This document shows positions 19,399-27,645 of a stretch of 64,000 nucleotides of DNA, in pieces (position 1 is the stretch's first letter; every line of letters begins with the position of its first letter). Location: NCBI GenBank assembly GCA_965221845.1, contig OZ244919.1, positions 3,968,001 through 4,032,000 of the forward strand, written 5' to 3'. Made by a program: the position numbers and the translations under genes. Under the pieces are notes generated by a model. That model was not told the DNA's origin, did not search any database, and was given only the letters and a program-made list of their open reading frames with translations. Origin of the DNA: JAJEFO01 sp965221845 (GTDB taxonomy: Bacteria > Pseudomonadota > Alphaproteobacteria > Rhodobacterales > Rhodobacteraceae).

Positions 19399-20358
19399 AT
19401 GCCCGAGGGCCATCGCCACCGGCCTCATGCGGAACGCTGCCAGATCCACGCCCTGAGGAAAAGCGGGCTTTCCGGCCCGGCGATCGCCCGCCAGCTCGGC
19501 CGCGACCGCACGACGGTCTGGCGCGAGGTGCGGCGCAACTCCGGCAGGCGCGGCTACCGCCACAAGCAAGCCCAGCGCAAGGCGGACAGGCGCCGCAGCG
19601 CGGCCTCGTCGGTGGCGCGCAAGATGACGCCGGAGCTGTGGCGCATGGCGGAGGAGCGGCTGGCCGAGGGCTGGAGCCCCGAGCAGGTCAGCGGGCGCCT
19701 CCGCAAGGAGGGCGCGCCGATGGCGGGGCGTCAGTGGATCTACGAGCGCATCCACGCCGACCGGAAGGCCGGCGGCGGTCTCTGGCGGCATCTCCGCCGC
19801 CGCGGGAAGAAGCCGAACTGGAAGGGCGGGGCCCACGCGGGCCGCGGCCACATCCCGGGCCGGGTGGACATCTCCGAGCGCCCGGACGTCGTGGAGGCGA
19901 AGGAACGGGTCGGCGACTGGGAGGCCGACACCATTGTGGGCAAGGGCCACAGCGGCGCGCTTGTCTCCCTGGTGGACAGGGCGTCCAAGTACACGCTGCT
20001 CGAAAGGGTCGAGAGGAAGACGGCGGACGCGGTCGGCTCGGCCATGACCGGCATGCTGGGCCCTCTCCCCGTGCACACGGTCACCGCGGACAACGGCAAG
20101 GAGTTCGCGGGCCATGCCAGGGTGGCCGAGGCGCTGGGCGCGGGGTTCTTCTTCGCGCGGCATTGCCACTCCTGGGAGCGCGGCCTGAACGAGCACGTGA
20201 ACGGGCTGGTGCGGGAGTGGTTCCCGAAGGGCACGGACTTCCGCAAGGTGACGGACGAGGCCGTGAAGGCCGTCCAGGACCGCCTCAACGCGCGGCCGCG
20301 CAAGGCGCTGGGCTACCTCACCCCGTCCGAGGCCTTCCACCAGGCGCAGCCGCCCTGA
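19399..20358 (+). CDS. IS30-family transposase
   Basis: A 319-aa complete transposase. An N-terminal helix-turn-helix reads GLSGPAIARQLGRDRTTVWREVRRN. The DDE integrase core includes GDWEADTIVGKGHSGALVSLVDRAS with the first acidic residue, VTADNGKEFAGHA for the second and NEHVNGLVREWFPKGTDF for the third. It ends RPRKALGYLTPSEAF, the usual family terminus. The frame is open and all catalytic acidic residues are present, so this copy may be active. ATG 19399 is preceded by AAGGAGA. Confidence 0.93.
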   Translation: MPEGHRHRPHAERCQIHALRKSGLSGPAIARQLGRDRTTVWREVRRNSGRRGYRHKQAQRKADRRRSAASSVARKMTPELWRMAEERLAEGWSPEQVSGRLRKEGAPMAGRQWIYERIHADRKAGGGLWRHLRRRGKKPNWKGGAHAGRGHIPGRVDISERPDVVEAKERVGDWEADTIVGKGHSGALVSLVDRASKYTLLERVERKTADAVGSAMTGMLGPLPVHTVTADNGKEFAGHARVAEALGAGFFFARHCHSWERGLNEHVNGLVREWFPKGTDFRKVTDEAVKAVQDRLNARPRKALGYLTPSEAFHQAQPP

Positions 20359-20402
20359 GGTGGCCTTCCGGGGCCGCCGGGGGCGGCTCCGAGGGGAGAT
20401 GC

Positions 20403-20473
20403 GCGCTGTCCGCGGCCCGCCGTCCTCCGGTCGGGCTCCGCCCTCCCTGCGTCCGGCGGGCCGCGGACAGCGC
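20403..20473. repeat. perfect 20-bp inverted repeat in the IS30 tail
   Basis: The arms are 20403-20422 and 20454-20473, exact complements separated by 31 bases. They lie between the transposase stop and the right terminal repeat of the IS30 element. The structure may stop transposase transcription or block outside transcripts entering the element. Part of the same sequence recurs in the rearranged fragment at 45234-45375. Confidence 0.75.
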
Positions 20474-20715
20474 CCGGCAGGGCTTGCACCGCCCCGGAAG
20501 ACTGGCTACGCCTCCCGGTGAAGGGACCGCCGCCGCTCGGGCTTCGCCCCTCGCTGGCTGATGTTGCACTTCAGAGTGGAAGCGGCGCCAGTTTTCCGCG
20601 AGGTCCTCGTGCCCATAGATGCCTGCGAGCATCCAGCCGAGAACATAGTCCTTTTCCACGACATGCGGCGTGAGCGACATCTGCCGGGATGTCGCGAGGA
20701 TTTCGCGCTTATCGA

Positions 20716-21525
20716 TCATGGCGTTTCCTCGCGAGCCCAGCGCTCCGGCACGCGGAGCCGCCATTTGGTCACGACGAGCGGCCCATTCTGGGCGGGATCG
20801 AGCTTCGCATGGCCGCCGCTCAGGTGCGGTTCGCAAAGACGGCCCAGTTCAGCACCGCCGGGAAAGCGCTCGGCCAGAAAACCGAGGCGCTTGAAGACGG
20901 CGCCGTTGCGGAGGCTTGCTGCGTAATCGACGAGCTTCTGGTCGTCGCGATCATCGCGTCGCAGATAGGCTGCGAGGCAGTCGGATACATGCTGGATGCC
21001 GCCACCGATCGCCGGGTCGTCGAGCATGTCGATGATCGTTCGATGCACGTCCGAGACGGGAACTCGCGTCTGATGACGCCAGACATTCTTCGTACCGAAG
21101 ATCTTCCGCTCGTGGATGTGTTTCAGCGAAAAGAGCGTGCCGTGTCGCTGCTGGCGCTTCTGACGCACCGGCTGTGCGGTCATCACGAAGACATCCTTGA
21201 AGATCTGTTCGGTCAGGTCCCAGTGCTCCGCTGCCGTGCGGCCTCCGATGTAGGCTGGCGTGAAGAGCGCGGGAACGAGCACCCATGGGTCATCGAGGAC
21301 GCGATCCGACCCCATGGTGTCGATGGAAGCGGCGACATAGGCACCACGGCCCACTCTCCTCAGCCATCCCTGTTCAGCCCACCGGGACAGACGCTGGGCA
21401 GCGCCGGTACGGTCGAGCTGGAGGGCAGCCACCACGTCATCGACGTGAATGACGTCGCCAGCCGCGGACAGCACTTGGACAAGCTGCGCGCGGCCTAGGG
21501 GGAGGCGGGCGCTATGTTCTTCCAT
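20716..21525 (-). CDS. abiEi: AbiEi-type antitoxin / transcriptional repressor
   Basis: A 269-aa protein matching the AbiEi family. The N-terminal winged helix (ISHVDDV-like VIHVDDVVAALQLDRTGAAQRLSRWAEQGWLRRVGRGAYV) is followed by WVLVPALFTPAYIGGRTAAEHWDLTEQIF and the C-terminal antitoxin domain with PVSDVHRTIIDMLDDP. In type IV AbiE systems AbiEi represses its own promoter and prevents toxicity of AbiEii without binding it. The frame here is intact while its toxin gene is destroyed, so it is now an orphan repressor. ATG at 21523-21525; the short AT-rich stretch upstream probably holds the promoter. Its stop overlaps the abiEii start. Confidence 0.88.
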   Translation of the reverse strand: MEEHSARLPLGRAQLVQVLSAAGDVIHVDDVVAALQLDRTGAAQRLSRWAEQGWLRRVGRGAYVAASIDTMGSDRVLDDPWVLVPALFTPAYIGGRTAAEHWDLTEQIFKDVFVMTAQPVRQKRQQRHGTLFSLKHIHERKIFGTKNVWRHQTRVPVSDVHRTIIDMLDDPAIGGGIQHVSDCLAAYLRRDDRDDQKLVDYAASLRNGAVFKRLGFLAERFPGGAELGRLCEPHLSGGHAKLDPAQNGPLVVTKWRLRVPERWAREETP

Positions 21526-21659
21526 GGTTCGTATTTATCATAAAGTGCGAATTGTAGCAACTGGAGTAACAGGAGATGGTCCTGGGACCGGCCCGGCAAG
21601 GCTTCAACTGCCCTGGCTTTTGGCGTATTGAGAGCGGAAGACTGGCAAGGGCGACCACA

Positions 21660-21983
21660 ATGCGGACCGTCAAGATCATCCCCGTCCTGGCAGCGGCCCT
21701 TTCCGTGTCCGGCTGCGGCGCGGAAGACGACCTGCCGTATCCTTCGAGCCTTTCGCGGGCCGAGGATCCGCGTGGCTTCACGGTCAGCGTCGCTGCCGGC
21801 GCCGCATCGGTCGACGACGTGCGGGAGTCCGCGCGAATGCCGGCGACGCGGCACTGCCTGGAAACCTACGGCGGTTCGGACGTCGACTGGGCGACTGATC
21901 CTGCCACGGGCGACTGGGACTTCATCCGTGAAGGTGAGGGCGGCGACCTCATGGTGTTCTCGGGGCGCTGCACCGTTCGCTGA
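21660..21983 (+). CDS. small lipoprotein of unknown function
   Basis: A 107-aa protein with a lipoprotein signal peptide: basic MRTVK, a hydrophobic stretch IIPVLAAAL, and the lipobox VSGC placing the lipidated cysteine near residue 19. The mature part is acidic, contains two more cysteines (in RHCLETYGG and SGRCTVR) that could pair, and resembles the many small YHCLTRFGS-type lipoproteins of alphaproteobacteria, though I cannot name the family. It is divergent from abiEi. The ribosome binding site is weak. Confidence 0.6.
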   Translation: MRTVKIIPVLAAALSVSGCGAEDDLPYPSSLSRAEDPRGFTVSVAAGAASVDDVRESARMPATRHCLETYGGSDVDWATDPATGDWDFIREGEGGDLMVFSGRCTVR

Positions 21984-22238
21984 CGGCCGCGCTCTTGCCG
22001 CCTTGCCGGAAAGGCGCCCATGCCCGCAAACGGCAGGCAGCCGGGGGTCCCTTCATGGACGGTTTCCGCGCCGCCGCCCACGATCGGCACCCGCGGACAG
22101 GATGGCGGGCGACATGCTGTCGGCAATGCGGCCGACCGGTCCGCGCCGGGCGAAGCGGCCAGGACCGGTCAGCCGGAATCGGTTCACGGAACATGGCCGG
22201 AAGGCTTTCAGCGACGCGCGCGGCGCATCGCCGTCCGA

Positions 22239-23897
22239 TCATGCCGGCAGCAGCATCTCGATGGTCGCACCGCTTGAGGGATGTCTTGCCAGAAGGTCGC
22301 TCGAGACCCGTATCCTTGCCGAAGTCACCAGAATGCGTGGCGAGGGACCGTCGGCGAACGCGCAGGAGGTCGGGCGCGGGAACGGTGTTCCATACGTCTC
22401 GACAAGCGTTCCGTCAGGGGCGTATTTCACGATGGCCCAGCCGTCCCACATGGCGATGAAGATGTTGCCTTGCGGGTCGATGTCGATCCCGTCCGGGTCG
22501 CCGGGCATGTCGTCCGGAAAGCGGATCAGGTCGCGGCGGTTGGCGATGGTGCCCGCGTCCGCGTCAAAATCATAGACGTAGAGGACGCGGTCCGCCGTGT
22601 CGACCAGATACATGGCCCGGCCGTCCGGCGACCATCCCATGCCGTTCGGAAGCGTCAGGCCGGATTCCATGCGGCTGGCACTGCCGTCGGGGTCGACCCG
22701 ATAGAGCGACCCGGCGCCGCGCGTTAGGCTGAACGCGAGCGAGCCGACCCAGAATCGTCCCCGGGCGTCAAGCTTGCCGTCGTTGAACCGGTTTGTCGGA
22801 ATGCCTGCCTCGGGATCGCCGAAATCCCGGACGGTCCTGCCGCTCGCCGGCTCTATGACCCTGATTCCGGTCAGGCCTGCAACCAGCAGGCCGTCAGCCG
22901 TCTCGGCGACGGCCGTCACCATGTCCTTTTGCGGAAAGACGTCCGTTTCGCCGGCTGCCAGGTCAAGGCGGAATATGCATGGCCGGCAGATGTCGACCCA
23001 GTAGAGGATCCGGCCGTCCCGGCTGAGCGTCGGGCTCTCGCCGATCAGGTTGCTGAAGTCGGCCAGCTCCCTGACATTCCGAACCTGCAGGCACCGCGGC
23101 TGCGGCGCGGTCGAGACCGGGCGGGGCGCTCCGCCGGCTTGCAGCGAGGCCAGCCGTGTCGCTTCGATGACGCTGGGCCCAAGCTGGTGCAGGGCATCGC
23201 GGCTCAGCCGGTCGCTGGCGCCGCTCAGCCCGATCGCGGCGACGGTGATGCCGCGATGGTCGACAATCGGCGCGGCGGCACCCGAGATCCCGGGAAGATC
23301 CTCTTCAACCTCAATGGCGTAGCCGCGGGCATTGACCAGGTCGAGATGGCGGCTCAGTTCCTGCAAGCCGTCATACGTTCCGCCATTCAGGATTGCGTCG
23401 GCATCCTCTTCCAGGATGCGTTGCCGATCCTTGTATGACAGCCCTGCGATGAGAGCCTTTCCGATGGCCGAGCGCCACAACGCCACGCGCTGGCCCACGC
23501 GCGATTGTTCGCGCAGGTGGTGGCTGCTCTGCAGGCCGTCGATGTAAACACCGCCGTCCGGGGTCAGGATGGCAAGCGAAACGGTCTCGTTGGTCGCGGC
23601 GTGCAGTTTCCGCATCTCGTTCATCGCGACGCCGCGCAAGTCAAGATCCTGCCAGACCTGGCGCGACAGCTCGAACAGCCGCATGCCCAGCTGGTAGGTG
23701 TTGTTGACCGAATCGAATCGCGCCATGCCGTGGTCGATCAGCGTGGCCAGCAGCCGGTGAGCCGTCGGCTTGGTCATCCCCAGACCGGACGTCACCGTCC
23801 TGAGCGTGACCGGTCCGTCCTGCGATGCCAGGAAGCTCAGTATTTCCAGTCCCTTCGCGAGCGTAGCGGAACGCGCTTTCGTTCGGCTTTCGGTCAT
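22239..23897 (-). CDS. IclR-family regulator fused to an SMP-30/gluconolactonase-type beta-propeller
   Basis: A 552-aa two-part protein in one uninterrupted frame. Residues ~1-255 are a complete IclR regulator: winged helix with TLRTVTSGLGMTKPTAHRLLATL, then the ligand domain with GQRVALWRSAIGKALIAGL and EDLPGISGAAAPI. From ~275 to the end there is an SMP-30/gluconolactonase-like propeller: GESPTLSRDGRILYWVD, NRFNDGKLDARGRFWVGS, LPNGMGWSPDGRAMYLVDT and GDPDGIDIDPQGN, holding the Glu, Asn and Asp metal ligands of the lactonase site. The fusion suggests a regulator that binds or hydrolyses the lactone form of its inducer. It is divergent from the SDR/dehydratase operon, with a perfect palindrome between. 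ATG 23895-23897 follows GAGGGGG. Confidence 0.88.
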   Translation of the reverse strand: MTESRTKARSATLAKGLEILSFLASQDGPVTLRTVTSGLGMTKPTAHRLLATLIDHGMARFDSVNNTYQLGMRLFELSRQVWQDLDLRGVAMNEMRKLHAATNETVSLAILTPDGGVYIDGLQSSHHLREQSRVGQRVALWRSAIGKALIAGLSYKDRQRILEEDADAILNGGTYDGLQELSRHLDLVNARGYAIEVEEDLPGISGAAAPIVDHRGITVAAIGLSGASDRLSRDALHQLGPSVIEATRLASLQAGGAPRPVSTAPQPRCLQVRNVRELADFSNLIGESPTLSRDGRILYWVDICRPCIFRLDLAAGETDVFPQKDMVTAVAETADGLLVAGLTGIRVIEPASGRTVRDFGDPEAGIPTNRFNDGKLDARGRFWVGSLAFSLTRGAGSLYRVDPDGSASRMESGLTLPNGMGWSPDGRAMYLVDTADRVLYVYDFDADAGTIANRRDLIRFPDDMPGDPDGIDIDPQGNIFIAMWDGWAIVKYAPDGTLVETYGTPFPRPTSCAFADGPSPRILVTSARIRVSSDLLARHPSSGATIEMLLPA

Positions 23898-23952
23898 CGG
23901 CGTCAGTCCCCCTCACGTTGACAGAGCCTGTTCGCCCGTGTAACAGGCACCC

Positions 23953-23975
23953 AGTGTCTTGAATGTCAAGACACT
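23953..23975. promoter_or_regulatory. perfect palindrome, likely IclR operator
   Basis: AGTGTCTTGA (23953-23962) and its exact complement TCAAGACACT (23966-23975) are separated by ATG. The palindrome sits in the 102-bp gap between the divergent IclR-SMP30 gene and the SDR gene, 25 bases before the SDR start. Length and symmetry fit an IclR-family dimer site controlling both directions. The binding protein is inferred from position. Confidence 0.7.
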
Positions 23976-23999
23976 ATCTTGAATAATGAGACGATTGAA

Positions 24000-24731
24000 A
24001 TGGATCTGTGCCTGAGCAACCGACTGGCCGTGATCACGGGCGCAGCGCAGGGCATCGGGGCCGCACAAGCGAAGGCGTTTGCCGAAGAGGGCGCGCCGCT
24101 CTTGCTGGTCGACCAGGACGAGGCGGCGGCGGAGCTCGCAGGAATCCTTGGCGGCGGATCATTGATCGGAGACCTTGCAGAGCCCGGACTGGCGGAATCC
24201 ATAGCCGATCGGGCCGCGGGCATGGGAGGTGCCGCGGTCCTGATCAACAATGCCGGGATTTCGCGACCGTCGCCCCTGCCTGAGACGACCGACCGGGACT
24301 GGCACGCGGTGATGGACGTCAATGCGGGCGCCGCGTTCCGGCTGACCCGGGCGCTCTGGAGCCAGCTGGCGGCGCATTCGGGCTCCGTCGTCAACATTGC
24401 TTCGTTTGCAGCCAAGCGATCAACGCTCTTCGGCAACAACAGCGCCTATGTCGCCTCAAAGCACGCGCTCGCCGGCCTGACCCGGGCGGCGGCGTTCGAA
24501 GGCGCCACGCAGGGGGTTCGGGTCAACGCGATAGCTCCGGGCGTTGTCGACACGGAAATGGTCAAGTTGCACGACGAAGCGACGCGCCGGAGGATCAAGG
24601 CCCTGATCCCGCAGGGCCGGTTCGCCGACCCGGCCGAGATTGCGGACCTGGCGCTGTTTCTCGCCTCGGCGCGAGCACGGCACATCTGCGGCGAAGTGAT
24701 CAACGTCAACGGCGGCCTCCACATGGACTGA
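24000..24731 (+). CDS. short-chain dehydrogenase/reductase
   Basis: A 243-aa classical SDR (250 if the TTG at 23979 is used). The cofactor motif TGAAQGIGAAQ is near the start, NNAG near residue 85, the catalytic Ser region NIASFAAKRS, then Y-x(3)-K in YVASKHAL, and a C-terminal GEVINVNGGLHMD. Together with the following dehydratase and second SDR it probably oxidises a sugar, sugar lactone or sugar acid. It is the first gene of the operon facing the IclR-SMP30 fusion. I prefer ATG 24000 because homology begins there; neither start has a strong ribosome binding site. Confidence 0.88.
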   Translation: MDLCLSNRLAVITGAAQGIGAAQAKAFAEEGAPLLLVDQDEAAAELAGILGGGSLIGDLAEPGLAESIADRAAGMGGAAVLINNAGISRPSPLPETTDRDWHAVMDVNAGAAFRLTRALWSQLAAHSGSVVNIASFAAKRSTLFGNNSAYVASKHALAGLTRAAAFEGATQGVRVNAIAPGVVDTEMVKLHDEATRRRIKALIPQGRFADPAEIADLALFLASARARHICGEVINVNGGLHMD

Positions 24732-24733
24732 GA

Positions 24734-25900
24734 ATGGGTGACGCGCTCGAGATATCGCGGATCCGCCACTGGATCGTCCACGTGCCGCTCACGTCGGAGG
24801 TTTCGTGGTCTTCGGGCAAGCGGGCCGGGTCGACGCGCCTCGTTTGCGAGGTCACGACCGAAGGCGGGCTGAGGGGCTACGGGGAGACCATCTGCCTTCT
24901 GGATTTCGTTCCGGCGGTGTTCGAGGGCCTGGTCAGGCCGCTGGGCATGGGACGCAGGATCACGGATGTCGAACGCCTGGCACGGGCGGCCGAGGGGGCG
25001 GGCTACTACCATCACAAGCGGGCGCTGGTCTTTGCCTTGTCGGCGCTTGAGATGGCGATGTGGGATGCGTGCGGCAAGCACGCCGGCATGCCTTTGCACC
25101 AGATGTGGGGCGGCTCCTACCGTTCAAGGGTCGAGATGTGCGCCTATGTCTACATTTCGGACCCCGAAACGGTTGCGGAGGCGCTCATCGGATACCGGCA
25201 GCAAGGGTTCCGGTCGTTCAAGCTCAAGGTCGGCCTCGATCCCGAGCAGGACATCGCGCTGGTTGCCAAGGCCCGCGAAGTGCTCGGACCGTCCGCCAAC
25301 CTGCGGATCGACGCCAACGGCGCCTGGACGCCCGCCATGGCCAAGCGGATGCTTGCCCGGCTGGCGCCCTACGACCTGCAATACGTCGAGCAGCCGATGC
25401 CGGTCGAGGACCTGGCCGGCGCCGCCCGGCTGCGGGAGGCAAGCCCGGTTCCGATTTGCGTGGACGAGGGCGCGTACACGCTGCAGGAGACCATGACCGC
25501 GATCCGGCTGGGCACCGCGGACGTGGTGCTGGTTGATCCCCACGAAGCCGGCGGCCTCTGGCAGTGCCTGAAGGCCGGGGCGGTCTGCGAGGCTGCGGGC
25601 ATCCACGTGGGCATGCATTCCGGTGGCGAGCTCGGCCTCACCCAGGCGGCCTACCTGCAGCTTGCAGCATCGATGCCGAACGCCAAGATCGCGCTCGACA
25701 CGATTTACCAGCTCCATGCAGACGACATCCTGACGCGACGGATCGCGTTCGAGAACGGACACGCAGACGTGCCGACGGGTCCGGGGCTGGGGGTCGAGGT
25801 CGATCCGGAGAAGCTGGAGCGCTACCGCACGGACGAGATCGTCTCCGCCTACCGCGATCCGGACAATCCCGACTGGTTCGCCGAAAAGCCGGCACACTGA
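24734..25900 (+). CDS. enolase-superfamily sugar-acid dehydratase / mandelate racemase-muconate lactonizing enzyme family
   Basis: A 388-aa enzyme with the two-domain layout of the family. The K-x-K acid/base pair is in FKLKVG (~163-165). Metal ligands are Asp in RIDANGAW (~193), Glu in YVEQPMP (~219) and Asp/Glu in CVDEGAYT (~244), and a His is in GMHSGGE (~295). Such enzymes abstract the proton next to a carboxylate, giving racemisation, cycloisomerisation or dehydration. In this sugar-acid setting dehydration to a 2-keto-3-deoxy acid is the best guess; the exact substrate cannot be read from sequence. The ATG lies 2 bp after the SDR stop. Confidence 0.85.
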   Translation: MGDALEISRIRHWIVHVPLTSEVSWSSGKRAGSTRLVCEVTTEGGLRGYGETICLLDFVPAVFEGLVRPLGMGRRITDVERLARAAEGAGYYHHKRALVFALSALEMAMWDACGKHAGMPLHQMWGGSYRSRVEMCAYVYISDPETVAEALIGYRQQGFRSFKLKVGLDPEQDIALVAKAREVLGPSANLRIDANGAWTPAMAKRMLARLAPYDLQYVEQPMPVEDLAGAARLREASPVPICVDEGAYTLQETMTAIRLGTADVVLVDPHEAGGLWQCLKAGAVCEAAGIHVGMHSGGELGLTQAAYLQLAASMPNAKIALDTIYQLHADDILTRRIAFENGHADVPTGPGLGVEVDPEKLERYRTDEIVSAYRDPDNPDWFAEKPAH

Positions 25901-25986
25901 GGGAGGCAGGAATGGCGACTCCCACAGCATTGGTCACGGGCGCCAGCAAAGGCATCGGTCGCGCCATGGCCGAACGCCTGGCCTCA

Positions 25987-26945
25987 GAGCTTGAATCATA
26001 ATTCAATAATATCAATATGTTAAGAGATTCCAGCCGCCTGGCCCCGCGCCACCCGCCGCATCAGGAACCGGCACGCCGCGAGCTGCGCCCAGGCCAGCGA
26101 ACTCTCCAGCGTCCGCTCGAAGTCCTTCGCCAGACGCCGGCACCGCGACATCCACGCAAACGTCCGCTCCACCACCCAGCGGCGGTACAGGACCGTGAAG
26201 CCCCTTGTTTCCCTGGGCCGCTGGACGATCTCGACGATCGACCCCAGGCCGTGCGCCGCCAGCGCGGCCTCGAGCTTCGGACCCGCGTAGCCGCCGTCCG
26301 CCCACAGCTTCGTCACCTGCGGCGCCTTCCCGGCATCGCCAGGATGACGGCCGGCGCCCCGTCCCGGTCCTGCACGTCCGCCTCCGTAGCACGCGCACCG
26401 CGATCGGGAACCCCTCGACGTCCACCGTCAGGTGCCGCTTCCTGCCCTTGACCTTCTTGCCCGCGTCGCAACCCGCCGGCCCGCCCGCCTCCGTCGTCTT
26501 CACCGACTGGCTGTCGATCGCGGCCGCCGTCGGCTCGGGGGAACGCCCCGCCTGCGCGCGGCCCAGCGTGCGCAGCGCGGCCGGCATCCGTTCCAGGACG
26601 CCGTTGTCGCGCCACGCGCAGGAGTGGTTCTGGACGGTCGCAGAGGGCGGAAAGCACTTGGGAATCGCCCGCCACTGGCATCCCGTGGCCAGCATGTACT
26701 GGATCGCGTCGGACGTCTCGCGCAGGTCGGTCGTCCGGCGGCGGCCAAGCTTCGCCGGGGCCGGAAGCGGCGGCTCGACCAGAAGCCATTCCTCGTCGGT
26801 CAGGTCGGTTTCATGTCGCTCCGACTTGCGGTCATGCTCTTCGCGGGTGGTCTCGTCCCAGGCCATTGTGTTCTCCTTGTCTGGTTTGCCTCTGACAGGG
26901 ATTTGCCACATCTGGGGGAGGCCATCCACATTTTAGGTCAAGCTC
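25987..26945. mobile_element. IS5-family element, 959 bp
   Basis: The ends are GAGCTTGA at 25987 and TCAAGCTC ending 26945. Outside them TCA is duplicated (25984-25986 and 26946-26948), a 3-bp TNA-type target duplication. The inverted repeat is conserved for 8 bp, and the left end then diverges (ATCATAAT versus CCTAAAAT). The right terminus is shared with the 98-bp MITE at 3999-4096. It carries one minus-strand transposase with two frame changes. Confidence 0.9.
26020..26866 (-). pseudogene. IS5-family transposase with two frameshifts
   Basis: From ATG 26864-26866 the frame reads LTDEEWLLVEPPLPAPAK, CQWRAIPKCFPP, AIDSQSVKTTEAGG (first catalytic Asp) and KGRKRHLTVDVEGFP. Near 26,390 the match moves to a second frame (EADVQDRDGAPAVILAM) and near 26,345 to a third (TKLWADGGYAGPKL with the second Asp, WVVERTFAWMSRCRRLAKDFE with the Glu), ending at 26020. 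One such shift could be programmed, as in some IS5 relatives, but two make decay more likely. Confidence 0.8.
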
Positions 26946-27645
26946 TCAGAAGGCTGGCAGGTCATCGCAGCCAGCCGGCGGGCGCCGGAAACGCCGTTCG
27001 CGTCGCGGCAGATCGCCCACCGTGTTGCCGATGTCGCCAGCGAGCAGGATGTTCGAGGCCTGTTCGGGGACCTTTCCCGCGCAGGCACGCGCCTCTCCGG
27101 CCTTGTCAACAATGCCGCGCTGCAGGGCGGCAGACCGATTCACGAACAAGGCCTCGCCGACTGGCGGGCCATGCTGGATACCAACCTGACCGGAACCTGG
27201 CTTGTCACCAAGCACGCGCTGCCGGTCCTGGATGACGGCGCATCGGTGGTCAACGTCGGTTCGGTGGCCTCGGTGGCGGGCTTTGCCGGACGGTCCGCCT
27301 ATTGCGCTTCGAAACATGGCGTCCTGGGATTGACCCGGGCGCTGGCGGCGGAGTTCGCGCCAAGAGGCATCCGGGTCAATCACCTGTGCCTCGGGAGCTT
27401 CGACACGCCGGGGCTGCAAGAGGTGGCGGAAGCCTCTGCCCGCACTGTCGCCGATTACGCCGGCCGTCAGCTGCTCGGCCGCCTGGGCGCCCCTTGCGAG
27501 GCCGCGGCGGCCTGCGCGTTCCTGCTTTCCGACAAGGCCGGTTTCATCACCGGCGCTTCGCTGACCGTCGATGGCGGTCTGCTCAACAAGGGCACGTCTG
27601 GATGACTGCGTGCCCGCAACGCAACCGCAAGAAGGAGATTGACCA

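Larger units (their letters stand above)
19285..20581. mobile_element. IS30-family insertion sequence
   Basis: An element of about 1.3 kb bounded by TTCCACTCTGAAGTGCAACA at 19285-19304 and its exact complement at 20562-20581. It carries one full-length IS30 transposase on the plus strand, opposite to the abiEii gene it interrupts. The exact edge may differ by two or three bases because IS30 elements make very short target duplications that merge with the repeats. About 200 bp of non-coding sequence with a long hairpin follows the transposase. A rearranged fragment of the same end lies at 45234-45375. Confidence 0.85.
18021..20719 (-). pseudogene. abiEii: AbiEii-type nucleotidyltransferase toxin, interrupted by IS30 and internally deleted
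   Basis: The gene starts at ATG 20717-20719 (MIDKREILATSRQMS, EKDYVLGWMLAGI) and overlaps the abiEi stop by 4 bp. After about 46 codons it is cut by the IS30 element at 19285-20581. It resumes with GWIFKGGTCLKKCFFETYRFSEDLDF, the nucleotidyltransferase core of the AbiEii family. Near 18,880 the frame changes and the segment expected to hold FAEK...PRDLYD is absent, so an internal deletion is likely. The remainder carries IEIDYRD/AIEAYSLRRS (WYL-like) and a C-terminal CGKTFYRKKCD...GYQCYG finger, ending at RYVRTKY where the IS5-like element begins. In intact type IV systems the protein is a GTP-dependent nucleotidyltransferase toxin; here it cannot be made. Confidence 0.85.
25912..27605 (+). 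pseudogene. short-chain dehydrogenase/reductase interrupted by an IS5-family element
   Basis: The 5' part (25912-25986) encodes MATPTALVTGASKGIGRAMA, the SDR cofactor motif, and then enters the IS. The rest resumes after the IS: removing the element plus one TCA repeat joins codon 25 (Ser) to GAA at 26949 and restores a 243-codon frame with no other defect. That frame has GLVNNAALQGG, NVGSVASVAGF, the YCASKHG catalytic pair and a C-terminal TGASLTVDGGLL. GGGAGGC precedes the ATG. The intact gene would have been the third catabolic enzyme of the operon, upstream of the TRAP genes. The clean repair indicates a recent insertion, and the TRAP genes downstream may suffer polar effects. Confidence 0.9.

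Noticed and set aside
21526..21575. Exact promoter boxes for abiEi
   Set aside because: The 50-bp stretch is AT-rich and TTGCTA/GATAAA-like hexamers occur on the minus strand, but the spacing (15 bp or less) is poor, so I give no promoter feature.
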